64,000 bases of DNA from assembly GCF_007362955.1 (NCBI RefSeq), contig NZ_CP041696.1:2914001-2978000 (forward strand). The letters are read 5' to 3'. This document shows, piece by piece, positions 45,525-54,779 of this stretch. The notes below the pieces were generated by a model. The model saw only the letters and a program-made list of their open reading frames with translations. It was not told the DNA's origin and ran no database searches. Every line of letters starts with the position of its first letter. Position 1 is the stretch's first letter. The translations under genes were made by a program, and so were the position numbers. The DNA comes from Lysinibacillus fusiformis (GTDB lineage: Bacteria; Bacillota; Bacilli; Bacillales_A; Planococcaceae).

Positions 45525-45820
45525 TTAATTTCTCTCCTTTAAAGATATTTTTTTAGGATAAATACAATATATGAATTTACTGTATATTTAAGTAAAAATA
45601 TAACCCTTGCATACTTAAATTACCATATATAAACATATTAGGCAAATGTATTTATATATAAAAATAATTCCTTTTTGTTTGTTTTTCTAGTGTTTCTCAT
45701 GAGACTTTAATTATTAATTGGAGTTGTACATTAACATTTATTTTTATTTCTGCACTCAAAACGCTATGTGTGAATAAGTTAATGTCGATAGGTAATTTCA
45801 TCAATCAAGGAGGAAATGGA

Positions 45821-46813
45821 ATGCGTTGGCTTAAAAAAGGTTTTTTATTTAGTGGAATTGCTTTGTTGCTCCTTTCATTGGCGGCGTGTAATAAAGCTGA
45901 GCTCGAAAAAGTCAAAGTTGGAGAAGTGACGCGCTCGATTTTCTATGCACCGCAATATGTAGCTCTTGAAAAAGGTTTTTTTGAAGATGAAGGTCTTTCG
46001 GTAGAGCTTCAAACAATAGCAGGCGGTGATAAGACGATGACAGCGTTACTTTCGGATGGCATTGATATTGCCTTAGTTGGCTCAGAAACATCTATATATG
46101 TAACAGCACAAGGCTCAAATGACCCGATTCAAAACTTTGCGCAATTAACGCAAACAGATGGCACATTTTTAGTTGCACGTGAGAAGATGGAGAACTTTTC
46201 GTGGGAAGACTTAAAAGGGTCAACCTTCTTAGGGCAACGTAAAGGTGGAATGCCACAAATGGCGGGTGAGTTTGTGTTGAAAAAACATGGCATTGATCCT
46301 TCAAGTGATTTAACACTCATTCAAAATATTGATTTTGCTAATATTTCTACAGCATTTGCTTCTGGTACTGGCGATTTTGTTCAGTTATTTGAACCAACTG
46401 CTAGTGTATTTGAAAAAGAAGGTAAGGGTTATATTGTTGCTTCATTCGGCACTGAATCAGGCCTTTTACCGTATACTTCTTTTATGGCGAAAAGCAGTTA
46501 TTTAGAGGATGATGCAAAAACAGTCCAAAGCTTTACAAATGCGCTGAAGCGAGCGCAAGATTTTGTGCAGGAAAAAAGTTCAGCAGAAGTGGCGAAAATT
46601 ATTCAATCCTATTTTGAAAATGTCGATGTAGCTTTAATTGAAACAGTTGTTGAGCGCTATAAATCTCAGGGCTCATATGCCACTGATCCAATTTTAGATG
46701 AAGATGAATGGGATAACCTACAAACGATCATGGAGGAAGCAGGTGAACTTCCCCAACGTGTAGATTATGAAGAGCTTGTTAATACAACTTTTGCTAAAAA
46801 GGCCGCAGAGTAA
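45821..46813 (+). CDS. NitT/TauT-type ABC transporter, substrate-binding lipoprotein
   Basis: The 330-aa protein has a lipobox (LLSLAAC; Cys about residue 23) and an SsuA/NMT1-like periplasmic-binding fold: VKVGEVTRSIFYAPQYVALEKGFFEDEGLSVEL and ALVGSETSIYVTAQGS. Family ligands include sulfonates, nitrate, taurine and pyrimidine precursors of thiamine; nothing here picks one. The ATG at 45821 follows AAGGAGG. It overlaps the ATPase gene by 1 bp (TAATG), forming a three-gene operon similar in layout to ytlA-ytlC-ytlD of B. subtilis. Confidence 0.85.
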   Translation: MRWLKKGFLFSGIALLLLSLAACNKAELEKVKVGEVTRSIFYAPQYVALEKGFFEDEGLSVELQTIAGGDKTMTALLSDGIDIALVGSETSIYVTAQGSNDPIQNFAQLTQTDGTFLVAREKMENFSWEDLKGSTFLGQRKGGMPQMAGEFVLKKHGIDPSSDLTLIQNIDFANISTAFASGTGDFVQLFEPTASVFEKEGKGYIVASFGTESGLLPYTSFMAKSSYLEDDAKTVQSFTNALKRAQDFVQEKSSAEVAKIIQSYFENVDVALIETVVERYKSQGSYATDPILDEDEWDNLQTIMEEAGELPQRVDYEELVNTTFAKKAAE

Positions 46814-47580
46814 TGGGATTTTTAGAGCTCGAGCATATTCACCATAGTTATTATTCAAGTACGCAGGCGAAAGAAGTTTTACGTGATATTAACTTAACTA
46901 TTCAAGAGGGTGAGTTTGTATCTTTTATAGGGCCAAGTGGCTGTGGTAAAACGACCCTATTGTCAATAATAGCTGGATTATTCCCATCCACGGAAGGTAA
47001 GGTATTTATTGATAAGGAGGAAATTTCTCCTCATAATCAGTCACTCATTGGCTATATGTTGCAACAAGATTATTTATTTCCATGGAAGACCATTGAAGAG
47101 AATGTCACAATTGGTTTAAAAATAATCGAACGTAACAAAAAATCACATAAGGTGACAGCGAATGCACTTTTACAAGAGATTGGTTTGCCGCATGTGGGCA
47201 GCTATTATCCGAGAGAGTTATCGGGTGGGATGCGTCAACGTGTAGCCCTAGCAAGGACACTGGCAGTTAATCCAAAAATCTTATTGCTAGATGAACCGTT
47301 TTCTGCACTTGATTATCAATCAAAATTAAAGCTTGAGGACTTAGTCGTTGAAACATTAAAGGCGTATCATAAAACAGCGATTCTCGTGACACATGATATT
47401 GGTGAGGCAATTGCAATGAGTGAACGAGTGTTTCTCTTTTCAGCAAACCCGGGTACTTTGCATAGAGTGTTTGAAATACCGACAGAATTACAAGAGTTAT
47501 CACCATTTGATGTAAGACAACATCCGGCATATTCAGAAGTATTCCAAACAATTTGGAAGGAGCTGGAGAGTCTTGGATAA
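46813..47580 (+). CDS. NitT/TauT-type ABC transporter, ATP-binding protein
   Basis: The 255-aa ATPase has Walker [13 protein letters not shown], signature [16 protein letters not shown], Walker [13 protein letters not shown] and an H-loop [10 protein letters not shown]. It belongs to the SsuB/TauB group. It is joined to the binding protein by TAATG and overlaps the permease gene by 8 bp. Confidence 0.9.
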   Translation: MGFLELEHIHHSYYSSTQAKEVLRDINLTIQEGEFVSFIGPSGCGKTTLLSIIAGLFPSTEGKVFIDKEEISPHNQSLIGYMLQQDYLFPWKTIEENVTIGLKIIERNKKSHKVTANALLQEIGLPHVGSYYPRELSGGMRQRVALARTLAVNPKILLLDEPFSALDYQSKLKLEDLVVETLKAYHKTAILVTHDIGEAIAMSERVFLFSANPGTLHRVFEIPTELQELSPFDVRQHPAYSEVFQTIWKELESLG

Positions 47581-48367
47581 CACACTATTTAAACAATATC
47601 TGCAATTGCTTAAAAAGGAAAAGCGTTTTGTTCGTTTATATCAACTTATCATCTTACTCGTATTTTTTGGCGGATGGGAGTTATTTTCAAGACTTGAATG
47701 GATTGATCGTTTAATTTTTAGTTCGCCGACTCGCGTGTGGCACACATTTATAGAAAAAGTGAGTGATGGTTCGTTAACATTACATGTCGGTGTGACGCTT
47801 ATGGAGACGATTATTGGCTTTATAGCGGGGACTTTACTAGGTACTCTAATCGCAACGGTACTTTGGTGGTCACCTATGCTTTCAAAGGTACTAGATCCAT
47901 ATTTAGTAATTTTAAACGCGATGCCAAAAGTTGCTCTCGGACCGATACTGATTGTCGCACTCGGTCCAGGATACTTTTCAATCATCGCCATGGGTGCACT
48001 GATTTCGATTATCATTACAACTATTGTTGTTTATACCGCCTTTAAGGGAGTTGACCCGAACTATAGCAAAGTTTTACAAACATTCGGAGCGACTAGATGG
48101 CAAACATTTAAAGAGGTCATTTTACCTGCATCATTTCCAACAATTATTTCAACATTGAAAGTCAATGTTGGGTTATCATGGGTCGGAGTTATCGTAGGAG
48201 AGTTTTTAGTGGCATCGAAAGGACTCGGCTATTTAATCATTTATGGCTTCCAAGTGTTTAACTTTAACCTTGTGTTAATGTCGTTGCTTATTATCGCTTT
48301 TTTTGCGACTATTATGTATCAAGTTGTCGAATTGATTGAGAGGGCAATTATAAAAAATAATGATTAA
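47573..48367 (+). CDS. NitT/TauT-type ABC transporter, permease
   Basis: The 264-aa permease has about six helices and the EAA-type loop [35 protein letters not shown], as in SsuC/TauC. Translation seems to begin at TTG 47573 inside the end of the ATPase gene, with AAGGAG about 10 bp upstream. It ends the operon just before a terminator. Confidence 0.88.
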   Translation: MDNTLFKQYLQLLKKEKRFVRLYQLIILLVFFGGWELFSRLEWIDRLIFSSPTRVWHTFIEKVSDGSLTLHVGVTLMETIIGFIAGTLLGTLIATVLWWSPMLSKVLDPYLVILNAMPKVALGPILIVALGPGYFSIIAMGALISIIITTIVVYTAFKGVDPNYSKVLQTFGATRWQTFKEVILPASFPTIISTLKVNVGLSWVGVIVGEFLVASKGLGYLIIYGFQVFNFNLVLMSLLIIAFFATIMYQVVELIERAIIKNND

Positions 48368-48373
48368 TCAACG

Positions 48374-48416
48374 AAGGAGATGTCTCAAATGATTTTTGAG
48401 ACATCTCCTTTTTTTA
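48374..48416 (+). terminator. Terminator of the ABC transporter operon
   Basis: AAGGAGATGTCTCA and TGAGACATCTCCTT form a 14-bp stem that may extend through TCAAA/TTTGA, followed by a long T run. Confidence 0.9.
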
Positions 48417-48429
48417 TTCCCAATGAACC

Positions 48430-48633
48430 TTAAAACTCTTTATCCATATGTGGAGACGTACGATAGAAGCGGAAGTTACCCGTTTCTATTCGTGACATTG
48501 TATTTTGTTTAATACGATCATGGCATGTGTCGCACATATACGTATGAATCGGTCGATTGCGTAATTTTTTTGCTAACGGTAAATCATCATCTAACTGGTT
48601 AATTGTATCGCAAATGACACATTTTACGCGCAT
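48430..48633 (-). CDS. ylaI: YlaI, small zinc-ribbon protein (DUF2197)
   Basis: The 67-aa protein has two CxxC pairs (CVIC at the N-terminus and CDTC after residue 33), a treble-clef or zinc-ribbon arrangement, and matches the YlaI/DUF2197 family. It starts 12 bp after the upstream hypothetical gene and is likely co-transcribed with it. Function unknown. Confidence 0.87.
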   Translation of the reverse strand: MRVKCVICDTINQLDDDLPLAKKLRNRPIHTYMCDTCHDRIKQNTMSRIETGNFRFYRTSPHMDKEF

Positions 48634-48645
48634 AGCATACCCTCC

Positions 48646-49146
48646 CTATTCTGCACGAATGGCTAACACATTTTTAATAGGATTGTCTACATTTGTTCCG
48701 TCTCCGAACAACACATGAACAGGTCCATCATCATTTAATGGCTTACCGTCTTGGCTATATTTAAAAATAAGCGTATTTGCTTCTTCAATCGTAAATGTAT
48801 GTTCTTTATCTTCTTGACATTCGATGACGATTTTTGTCGCTTCTGGTTTAATTTCAGCATTTTTCAAAAAATGACTTAATTCGATGCCAAAAGTGCCCGT
48901 TTCCATCCCTTTACGGTCGAATTTTCGCTCGGATTTTAATGTTGGTGGGAAAGTAGCACCTTCCATAATTTCACGTGACCAGTGGGCACCAACCTCACGC
49001 ATATATTTTGTATCCGCATCTTCCTCGTCTTTTTTTGTGTGGAAGTATGTGTTTAAGTCTAGTTTACGGTCATCGAAAATCCAAACAGTTGGATCTAATG
49101 TAAGTTGAAATGATACTGCACCCTTGATAGGAATAATTGTTTCCAT
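48646..49146 (-). CDS. Conserved hypothetical protein, 166 aa
   Basis: A soluble protein with no signal peptide, containing FQLTLDPTVWIFDDRKLDLNTYF and GPVHVLFGDGTNVDNPIKNVLAIRAE. Related Bacillales proteins are sometimes labelled peptidyl-prolyl isomerase, but I see no FKBP, cyclophilin or parvulin motif here and leave the function open. I chose the ATG at 49146, preceded by GGAGG; the longer reading lacks a site. It is upstream of ylaI in the same direction. Confidence 0.75.
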   Translation of the reverse strand: METIIPIKGAVSFQLTLDPTVWIFDDRKLDLNTYFHTKKDEEDADTKYMREVGAHWSREIMEGATFPPTLKSERKFDRKGMETGTFGIELSHFLKNAEIKPEATKIVIECQEDKEHTFTIEEANTLIFKYSQDGKPLNDDGPVHVLFGDGTNVDNPIKNVLAIRAE

Positions 49147-49327
49147 AATAGAAATCCTCCTCAAATCTTGTATATCCATGAAATAGTATACCGCTAATGA
49201 CAGGGGATAATAAAGAAATATAATTCGAATTCTCTTTTTACAACGAAGACACTTGCATTTTTAACGACTAAAAGATAAACTTTATTAAGATAGAATCGAA
49301 GAAATATCAGATAATGGGGGCGTCCTC

Positions 49328-49609
49328 ATGGATACGAAATCACAAACTTCTTTTCAAGAGAAGGCTTTGGAGCTTTTAGTTGCTGATGCAGATAAAATTG
49401 CTCGCCTCATTCGAGTACAAATGGATCATTTAACCATGCCACAATGCCCTTTATATGAAGAAGTATTAGATACACAAATGTTCGGCCTTTCACGTGAAAT
49501 AGACTTTGCTGTGAAGCTTGGACTCATTGAACGCGAAAAAGGCAAAGAAATTCTCGACTCGCTCGAGAAAGAACTTTCTGTACTACATGACGCGTATACA
49601 GACAAATAA
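49328..49609 (+). CDS. ylaN: YlaN family protein (DUF1507)
   Basis: The 93-aa helical protein matches the YlaN family: [56 protein letters not shown]. In B. subtilis YlaN has been linked to iron and Fur regulation and to survival in iron-poor conditions. A GGGGGCG run precedes the ATG. It is followed by a terminator and then ftsW, conserved order. Confidence 0.9.
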   Translation: MDTKSQTSFQEKALELLVADADKIARLIRVQMDHLTMPQCPLYEEVLDTQMFGLSREIDFAVKLGLIEREKGKEILDSLEKELSVLHDAYTDK

Positions 49610-49613
49610 AAAG

Positions 49614-49651
49614 AAAAAACTCAAACGCTCCTTGCGATTTGAGTTTTTTTT
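49614..49651 (+). terminator. Terminator between ylaN and ftsW
   Basis: AAAAAACTCAAACGC and GCGATTTGAGTTTTTTTT pair around a short loop. ftsW begins only 20 bp later, so its own promoter lies inside or before this element, or it depends on read-through. Confidence 0.8.
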
Positions 49652-49670
49652 CTAGAACGAGGTTTTCACA

Positions 49671-50852
49671 ATGAAACAATACTTAAAAAGGTATGCACAA
49701 AATTTTGATTATCCATTATTTTTTACGGTCCTATTGTTAAGTTTATTTGGCTTAGTGATGATTTATAGTTCAAGTATAATGGTGGCCATTGTACGAGAAG
49801 AACAAGCACCAGATTACTTTTATCAAAAACAGGTAACGAACTTAACTGTAGCATTTTTAGGATTCCTGGCAGCAGCTTTTTTCCCATACAAGCATTATGC
49901 GAATAAGAATATTATGCTGTTACTTACGATTGTGTTAGTGGTGTTATTTACATGGGTGAAAGTAGCTGGTCATGGTGCAGAGGATGTAGGGTCTCAAAGT
50001 TGGATTAAGGTGCCAGGATTGGGGAATTTCCAACCTTCCGAATATTCAAAACTATTTATAATTTTATATTTTGCCGCGGCTTTTTATCGAAAGGGGCAAA
50101 AGTATACGTTAGAAAAATTACAGCCTACGGAAATTTTTTATCCAATATTTCTTTGGATACTTGTTGTAGCAGGTGTAGCCTTTGAAACTGATTTAGGGGC
50201 TGTTATCATACTTTGCGGGATTGCTATGTCAGTGGTAGCAGCAAGTGGTATTCCATTTAAAACGTTCTGGAAGTTTTTTGGTGTGTTGGGAGCATTCGGC
50301 ACAGCCATTTTGGGGATGCTCTGGCTATTTAAAGGGAATTTGCTATCAGGAAACCGTAAAGGACGTATTCAATCTTATATAAATCCGTTCGATTATGAAG
50401 ATGGTTTTGGTCATCAGGTTGTGAATAGCTATTATGCCATTGGTGGTGGTGGTTTAGAAGGTAGAGGTCTCGGTCAATCGATTCAAAAACTAGGTTATTT
50501 ACCTGAACCACAAACAGATTTTATTATGGCAATTATCATGGAGGAACTCGGTATTTGGGGAGTACTAATCGTTTTAGGTGGTTTAGGATTTATTGTTTAT
50601 AAAGGATTTTCAATTGCTTTACGTACGAAAGATCCGCTAGCACGCATGATTGCGGCTGGAATAGCGAGCTGGATTGCATGGCAATCGTTTATTAATCTTG
50701 GGGGTGTAACAGGGATAATCCCGTTAACCGGTGTAACGCTACCTTTTATTAGTTATGGCGGGACATCTATAATTTTGCTATCTTTAGCTATGGGAATATT
50801 AGTGAATGTTTCCATGTTTGAAAAGGTAGCAAGGAAAAATTCACAATCATAA
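49671..50852 (+). CDS. ftsW: FtsW/RodA/SpoVE-family cell-wall glycosyltransferase
   Basis: The 393-aa SEDS protein has about ten helices and the family motifs: GKVPGLGNFQPSEYSKL-like sequence, the catalytic-region loop NPFDYEDGFGHQVVNSYYAIGGGGLEGRGLGQSIQKLGYLPEPQTDFIMAIIMEELG, and C-terminal PLTGVTLPFISYGGTS. With its position between ylaN and pycA it corresponds to FtsW (YlaO), which polymerises septal peptidoglycan with a partner class B PBP. Confidence 0.9.
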   Translation: MKQYLKRYAQNFDYPLFFTVLLLSLFGLVMIYSSSIMVAIVREEQAPDYFYQKQVTNLTVAFLGFLAAAFFPYKHYANKNIMLLLTIVLVVLFTWVKVAGHGAEDVGSQSWIKVPGLGNFQPSEYSKLFIILYFAAAFYRKGQKYTLEKLQPTEIFYPIFLWILVVAGVAFETDLGAVIILCGIAMSVVAASGIPFKTFWKFFGVLGAFGTAILGMLWLFKGNLLSGNRKGRIQSYINPFDYEDGFGHQVVNSYYAIGGGGLEGRGLGQSIQKLGYLPEPQTDFIMAIIMEELGIWGVLIVLGGLGFIVYKGFSIALRTKDPLARMIAAGIASWIAWQSFINLGGVTGIIPLTGVTLPFISYGGTSIILLSLAMGILVNVSMFEKVARKNSQS

Positions 50853-50863
50853 GGGGGATACCA

Positions 50864-53800
50864 ATGGAATCAATCAACAAAATACTTGTAGCAAACAGGG
50901 GAGAAATTGCAATTCGTATTTTCCGTGCATGTACGGAGCTCAATATTAGTACTGTCGCTATTTATTCGCGTGAAGATAGCGGAGCATTCCATCGCTATAA
51001 AGCAGACGAGGCATATTTAGTCGGTGCTGGTAAGAAACCAATCGATGCTTATTTAGATATCGAAGGCATTATGTCCATTGCCAAAGATGCAGGCGTTGAT
51101 GCGATTCATCCGGGGTATGGTTTTTTATCTGAAAACGTGGATTTTGCACGTCGTTGTGAAGAAGAAGGCATTGTTTTTATTGGGCCAACCTCACAGCACC
51201 TTGATATGTTTGGCGATAAAGTGAAGGCACGCGAACAGGCTGTGCGTGCAGATATTCCTGTGATTCCTGGGACGGATGGTCCAGTGGCGTCTGTTGAAGA
51301 AGTACTGGCATTTGGTGAGCAATTTGGGTATCCACTCATGATTAAAGCGTCCTTAGGCGGCGGCGGACGTGGTATGCGCGTTGTTCAGACGAAGGATGAG
51401 GCAACGTCAGCCTATGAACGCGCCAAATCAGAAGCCAAGGCAGCCTTTGGTTCAGATGAAGTTTACGTAGAAAAATGCATTTTACATCCTAAACATATTG
51501 AAGTACAAATTATCGGAGACAAGGAAGGCAATATCGTCCATTTATATGAACGAGATTGTTCGATCCAGCGTCGCCATCAAAAGGTAGTTGAAATCGCCCC
51601 ATCGCATTCGATTTCAGAACATCTAAGAAATCGAATTTGCGATGCGGCTGTGAAACTAATGAAAAATGTCTCGTACATAAATGCAGGGACAGTGGAATTT
51701 TTAGTCGCGGGAGAAGATTTTTATTTTATCGAGGTCAATCCTCGTATTCAAGTCGAGCATACGATTACGGAAATGATTACAGGTATCGATATTGTTCATG
51801 CACAAATCAAGGTAGCAGCGGGTTATGGCTTGCATAGCGAGGAAATTCATATGCCCGAGCAAGCAGCTATTCCGTTGTTTGGCTATGCGATTCAAGCGCG
51901 TGTCACAACAGAAGATCCTGCAAATGGTTTTATGCCCGATACAGGCAAGCTGATGGTGTATCGTTCAAGCGGCGGCTTTGGCGTACGCTTAGATGCCGGC
52001 AATGGCTTCCAAGGGGCCGTTGTCACACCGTATTACGATTCATTACTCGTGAAAATTTCAACATCGGGCATGACGTTTAAAGAAGCTGCGGCGAAGATGG
52101 ACCGCAATTTAAAAGAATTCCGTATTCGTGGTGTGAAAACGAATATTCCGTTTTTAAATAATGTCGTGACACATGAAAAATTTATCTCAGGGGCGTTTGA
52201 TACAAGCTTTATTGATACAACGCCTGAATTATTTAACTTCCCTGTGCGTCAGGACCGTGGAACAAAATTACTAAGCTATATCGGAAATGTCACATTAAAT
52301 GGCTTCCCAGGGGTAGAGAAAAAGGCCAAACCTATTTTCACGCAGCCTATTAAACCATTAGTAGACTTGCATGGACAACCTTTATCGGGCACAAAACAGA
52401 TTTTGGAGTCGCAAGGGGCAGAGGGGCTCGTAAGATGGATTCTTGCACAGGACGATGTCCTTCTTACAGATACAACGTTCCGCGATGCGCATCAATCATT
52501 ACTGGCTACACGTGTGCGTTCACATGATATGTTCCAAATTGCGGATGAAACGGCGCGTATGATGCACAACTTCTTCTCACTTGAAATGTGGGGCGGAGCA
52601 ACGTTCGACGTAGCCTACCGTTTCTTAAAAGAAGACCCGTGGGAGCGTTTAGCTAAACTACGTGCCCAAGTACCGAATGTGTTATTCCAAATGTTACTGC
52701 GTGGGGCCAATGCCGTTGGCTACACAAACTACCCAGACAATCTCATCCGAGCGTTCATTGCGGAATCGGCTGCATCAGGTATTGATGTCTTCCGTATTTT
52801 CGATAGCTTGAACTGGATAAAAGGTATGGAAGTGGCGATAGATGCAGCGCGTACTTCCGGCAAAGTGGCCGAAGCCGCCATCTGCTATACAGGCGATATT
52901 TTTGACGATGCGCGTGCGAAATACTCGGTGCGATACTACAAAGATATGGCGAAGGAGCTCGAGGCGGCTGGTGCGCATATTTTAGCGATAAAAGATATGG
53001 CCGGTTTATTAAAGCCAGAAGCTGCCTATCGTTTAATATCTGAGTTGAAAGAGGCAACGAACTTGCCAATTCATCTGCATACGCATGATACAAGTGGCAA
53101 CGGCATTTATTTATACGCAAAAGCGATTGAAGCAGGGGTGGATATTATTGATACAGCCCTCGGCTCAATGGCCGGTTTGACGTCACAGCCGAGTGCAAAC
53201 TCCTTGTACTACGCGATGAAGGGCGGCAAGCGAGCGGTTCGTGCTGATATCGAATCACTAGAAAAGCTATCGTACTACTGGGAAGATGTGCGTAAATACT
53301 ACAAAGATTTCGAAAGTGGCATGATGAGTCCGCATTCTGAAATTTATGTGCATGAGATGCCAGGCGGTCAGTATAGTAACTTACAGCAACAGGCGAAAGC
53401 AGTAGGACTCGGCGACCGCTGGGATGAAGTGAAACGCATGTATTCACGTGTCAATCTATTGTTTGGCGATATCGTGAAAGTCACACCGTCCTCCAAAGTG
53501 GTCGGCGATATGGCGTTATTCATGGTGCAAAATGATTTGGACGAAAACAATGTCCTGACAAAGGGGCAACAAATTGACTTCCCAGATTCCGTGATCGAGT
53601 TCTTCCAAGGCTACTTAGGGCAGCCCCATGGCGGTTTCCCACAAGCGCTACAACAGGTTGTCTTAAAGGATCGTGAAGCGATTACAGTGCGTCCAGGTGA
53701 GCTATTAGCGCCTGTAGACTTTGCCCAATTAGGCGCCGTACTGGAGGATAAATTACATCGACCTGTCACACAACAAGATATCCTCGCGTATGCCCTCTAT

Positions 53801-54298
53801 CCGAAAGTATTTGAGGAGTACGCGAAAACCGTAGAGTCTTTCGGTAATGTTTCGGTATTAGACACGCCGACGTTCTTATACGGCTTAAAACTAGGCGAAG
53901 AAATCGAAGTAGAAATTGAAAAAGGCAAGACGCTCATTGTGAAGCTCGTATCGATTGGTGAACCCCAGCATGATGGTACACGTGTGATGTATTTTGAGTT
54001 AAATGGCCAATCACGTGAACTCGTGATTCAAGATATGACTGTCGAAGTAGACGGCAGTATCTCGTTAAAAGCAGATCCAAGCAACCCGAACCAAATTGGT
54101 GCGACGATGCCAGGGACTGTGCTGAAGGTGGTCGTATCAAAAGGCAGCCCAGTCAAACGTGGGGACCACCTCCTCATTACCGAAGCCATGAAAATGGAGA
54201 CGACGGTACAAGCACCAAAGGATGGCGTGGTCAAAGAGGTGTACGCGACTGCGGGTGACGCTATTTCAACAGGAGATCTCTTAATTGAAATTGAATAA
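50864..54298 (+). CDS. pyc: Pyruvate carboxylase
   Basis: The 1144-aa biotin enzyme converts pyruvate, bicarbonate and ATP to oxaloacetate. Domains in order are biotin carboxylase (residues about 1-460; KASLGGGGRGMRVV and EVNPRIQVEHTITE), carboxyltransferase (about 530-800; LLTDTTFRDAHQSLLATRVR), the PYC-specific tetramerisation domain, and the biotinyl domain with modified K1110 in EAMKMETT. It begins 11 bp after ftsW. The second half looks richer in G and C at third positions than its neighbours. Confidence 0.97.
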   Translation: MESINKILVANRGEIAIRIFRACTELNISTVAIYSREDSGAFHRYKADEAYLVGAGKKPIDAYLDIEGIMSIAKDAGVDAIHPGYGFLSENVDFARRCEEEGIVFIGPTSQHLDMFGDKVKAREQAVRADIPVIPGTDGPVASVEEVLAFGEQFGYPLMIKASLGGGGRGMRVVQTKDEATSAYERAKSEAKAAFGSDEVYVEKCILHPKHIEVQIIGDKEGNIVHLYERDCSIQRRHQKVVEIAPSHSISEHLRNRICDAAVKLMKNVSYINAGTVEFLVAGEDFYFIEVNPRIQVEHTITEMITGIDIVHAQIKVAAGYGLHSEEIHMPEQAAIPLFGYAIQARVTTEDPANGFMPDTGKLMVYRSSGGFGVRLDAGNGFQGAVVTPYYDSLLVKISTSGMTFKEAAAKMDRNLKEFRIRGVKTNIPFLNNVVTHEKFISGAFDTSFIDTTPELFNFPVRQDRGTKLLSYIGNVTLNGFPGVEKKAKPIFTQPIKPLVDLHGQPLSGTKQILESQGAEGLVRWILAQDDVLLTDTTFRDAHQSLLATRVRSHDMFQIADETARMMHNFFSLEMWGGATFDVAYRFLKEDPWERLAKLRAQVPNVLFQMLLRGANAVGYTNYPDNLIRAFIAESAASGIDVFRIFDSLNWIKGMEVAIDAARTSGKVAEAAICYTGDIFDDARAKYSVRYYKDMAKELEAAGAHILAIKDMAGLLKPEAAYRLISELKEATNLPIHLHTHDTSGNGIYLYAKAIEAGVDIIDTALGSMAGLTSQPSANSLYYAMKGGKRAVRADIESLEKLSYYWEDVRKYYKDFESGMMSPHSEIYVHEMPGGQYSNLQQQAKAVGLGDRWDEVKRMYSRVNLLFGDIVKVTPSSKVVGDMALFMVQNDLDENNVLTKGQQIDFPDSVIEFFQGYLGQPHGGFPQALQQVVLKDREAITVRPGELLAPVDFAQLGAVLEDKLHRPVTQQDILAYALYPKVFEEYAKTVESFGNVSVLDTPTFLYGLKLGEEIEVEIEKGKTLIVKLVSIGEPQHDGTRVMYFELNGQSRELVIQDMTVEVDGSISLKADPSNPNQIGATMPGTVLKVVVSKGSPVKRGDHLLITEAMKMETTVQAPKDGVVKEVYATAGDAISTGDLLIEIE

Positions 54299-54311
54299 TG
54301 AATAAGTGAAG

Positions 54312-54354
54312 AAGGTTATTAGACGGCTATTTTAGTGTACTAATAACCTTTTTT
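54312..54354 (+). terminator. Terminator after pyc
   Basis: AAGGTTATTAG and CTAATAACCTT pair across a 17-nt loop, followed by a T run. Confidence 0.85.
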
Positions 54355-54439
54355 CTATTTTAAATTGATATTTTCATAAATCTTATTTTTGGATTAGGTA
54401 ATCAAAAAAATAATCAGATAATCAAAAAAGGTGGACTTT

Positions 54440-54508
54440 ATGCTAAATGATAAGAAGTCTTTTATTCAAGAGGCGAGAAAACCGCAAATTATTGAAGCGT
54501 CATTATAA
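54440..54508 (+). pseudogene. 22-codon remnant resembling a TetR N-terminus
   Basis: A frame beginning MLNDKKSFIQEARKPQIIEA then stops after 22 residues. The RKPQIIEA stretch is exactly how many TetR-family regulators begin, and AAAGGTGG with correct spacing precedes the ATG. Nothing after the stop continues the helix-turn-helix, so this is either a gene start left by a deletion or a chance short frame. Confidence 0.35.
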
Positions 54509-54537
54509 GACAGCAATGAAAGTAGAGGGGACGAAGG

Positions 54538-54732
54538 ATGCTTAAAAGTGTATTTAACTGGATACTTATTATAGGTTTATTATCATTAGCAGGGTGTATT
54601 ATTACAGCAATTTGTCGATTTTTCGACATACCATTTACTACATTTTTTACAGATTTTGCTCTTGTATCATTTGGAATTTTAATTGTAGGTGCGATGGGTT
54701 CAGAAGTAACGAAAGGGCAAATCGAGGCTTAA
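54538..54732 (+). CDS. Small two-helix membrane protein, 64 aa
   Basis: The 64-aa protein has two hydrophobic segments (FNWILIIGLLSLAGCIITAICRFF and FTTFFTDFALVSFGILIVGAMG) and a short charged tail. GAGGGG lies 8 bp upstream of the ATG and a bidirectional terminator follows, so it is probably real. LSLAGC resembles a lipobox but lies inside a long helix, so lipidation is doubtful. The family is not recognised. Confidence 0.6.
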   Translation: MLKSVFNWILIIGLLSLAGCIITAICRFFDIPFTTFFTDFALVSFGILIVGAMGSEVTKGQIEA

Positions 54733-54736
54733 GTAT

Positions 54737-54773
54737 AAAAAAGATTCGACACGTTATTGTGTCGAATCTTTTT
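54737..54773. terminator. Bidirectional terminator between the 64-aa gene and ctaA
   Basis: AAGATTCGACAC and GTGTCGAATCTT form a perfect 12-bp stem with a 6-nt loop; there are T runs on both strands. Confidence 0.9.
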
Positions 54774-54779
54774 CTATAA

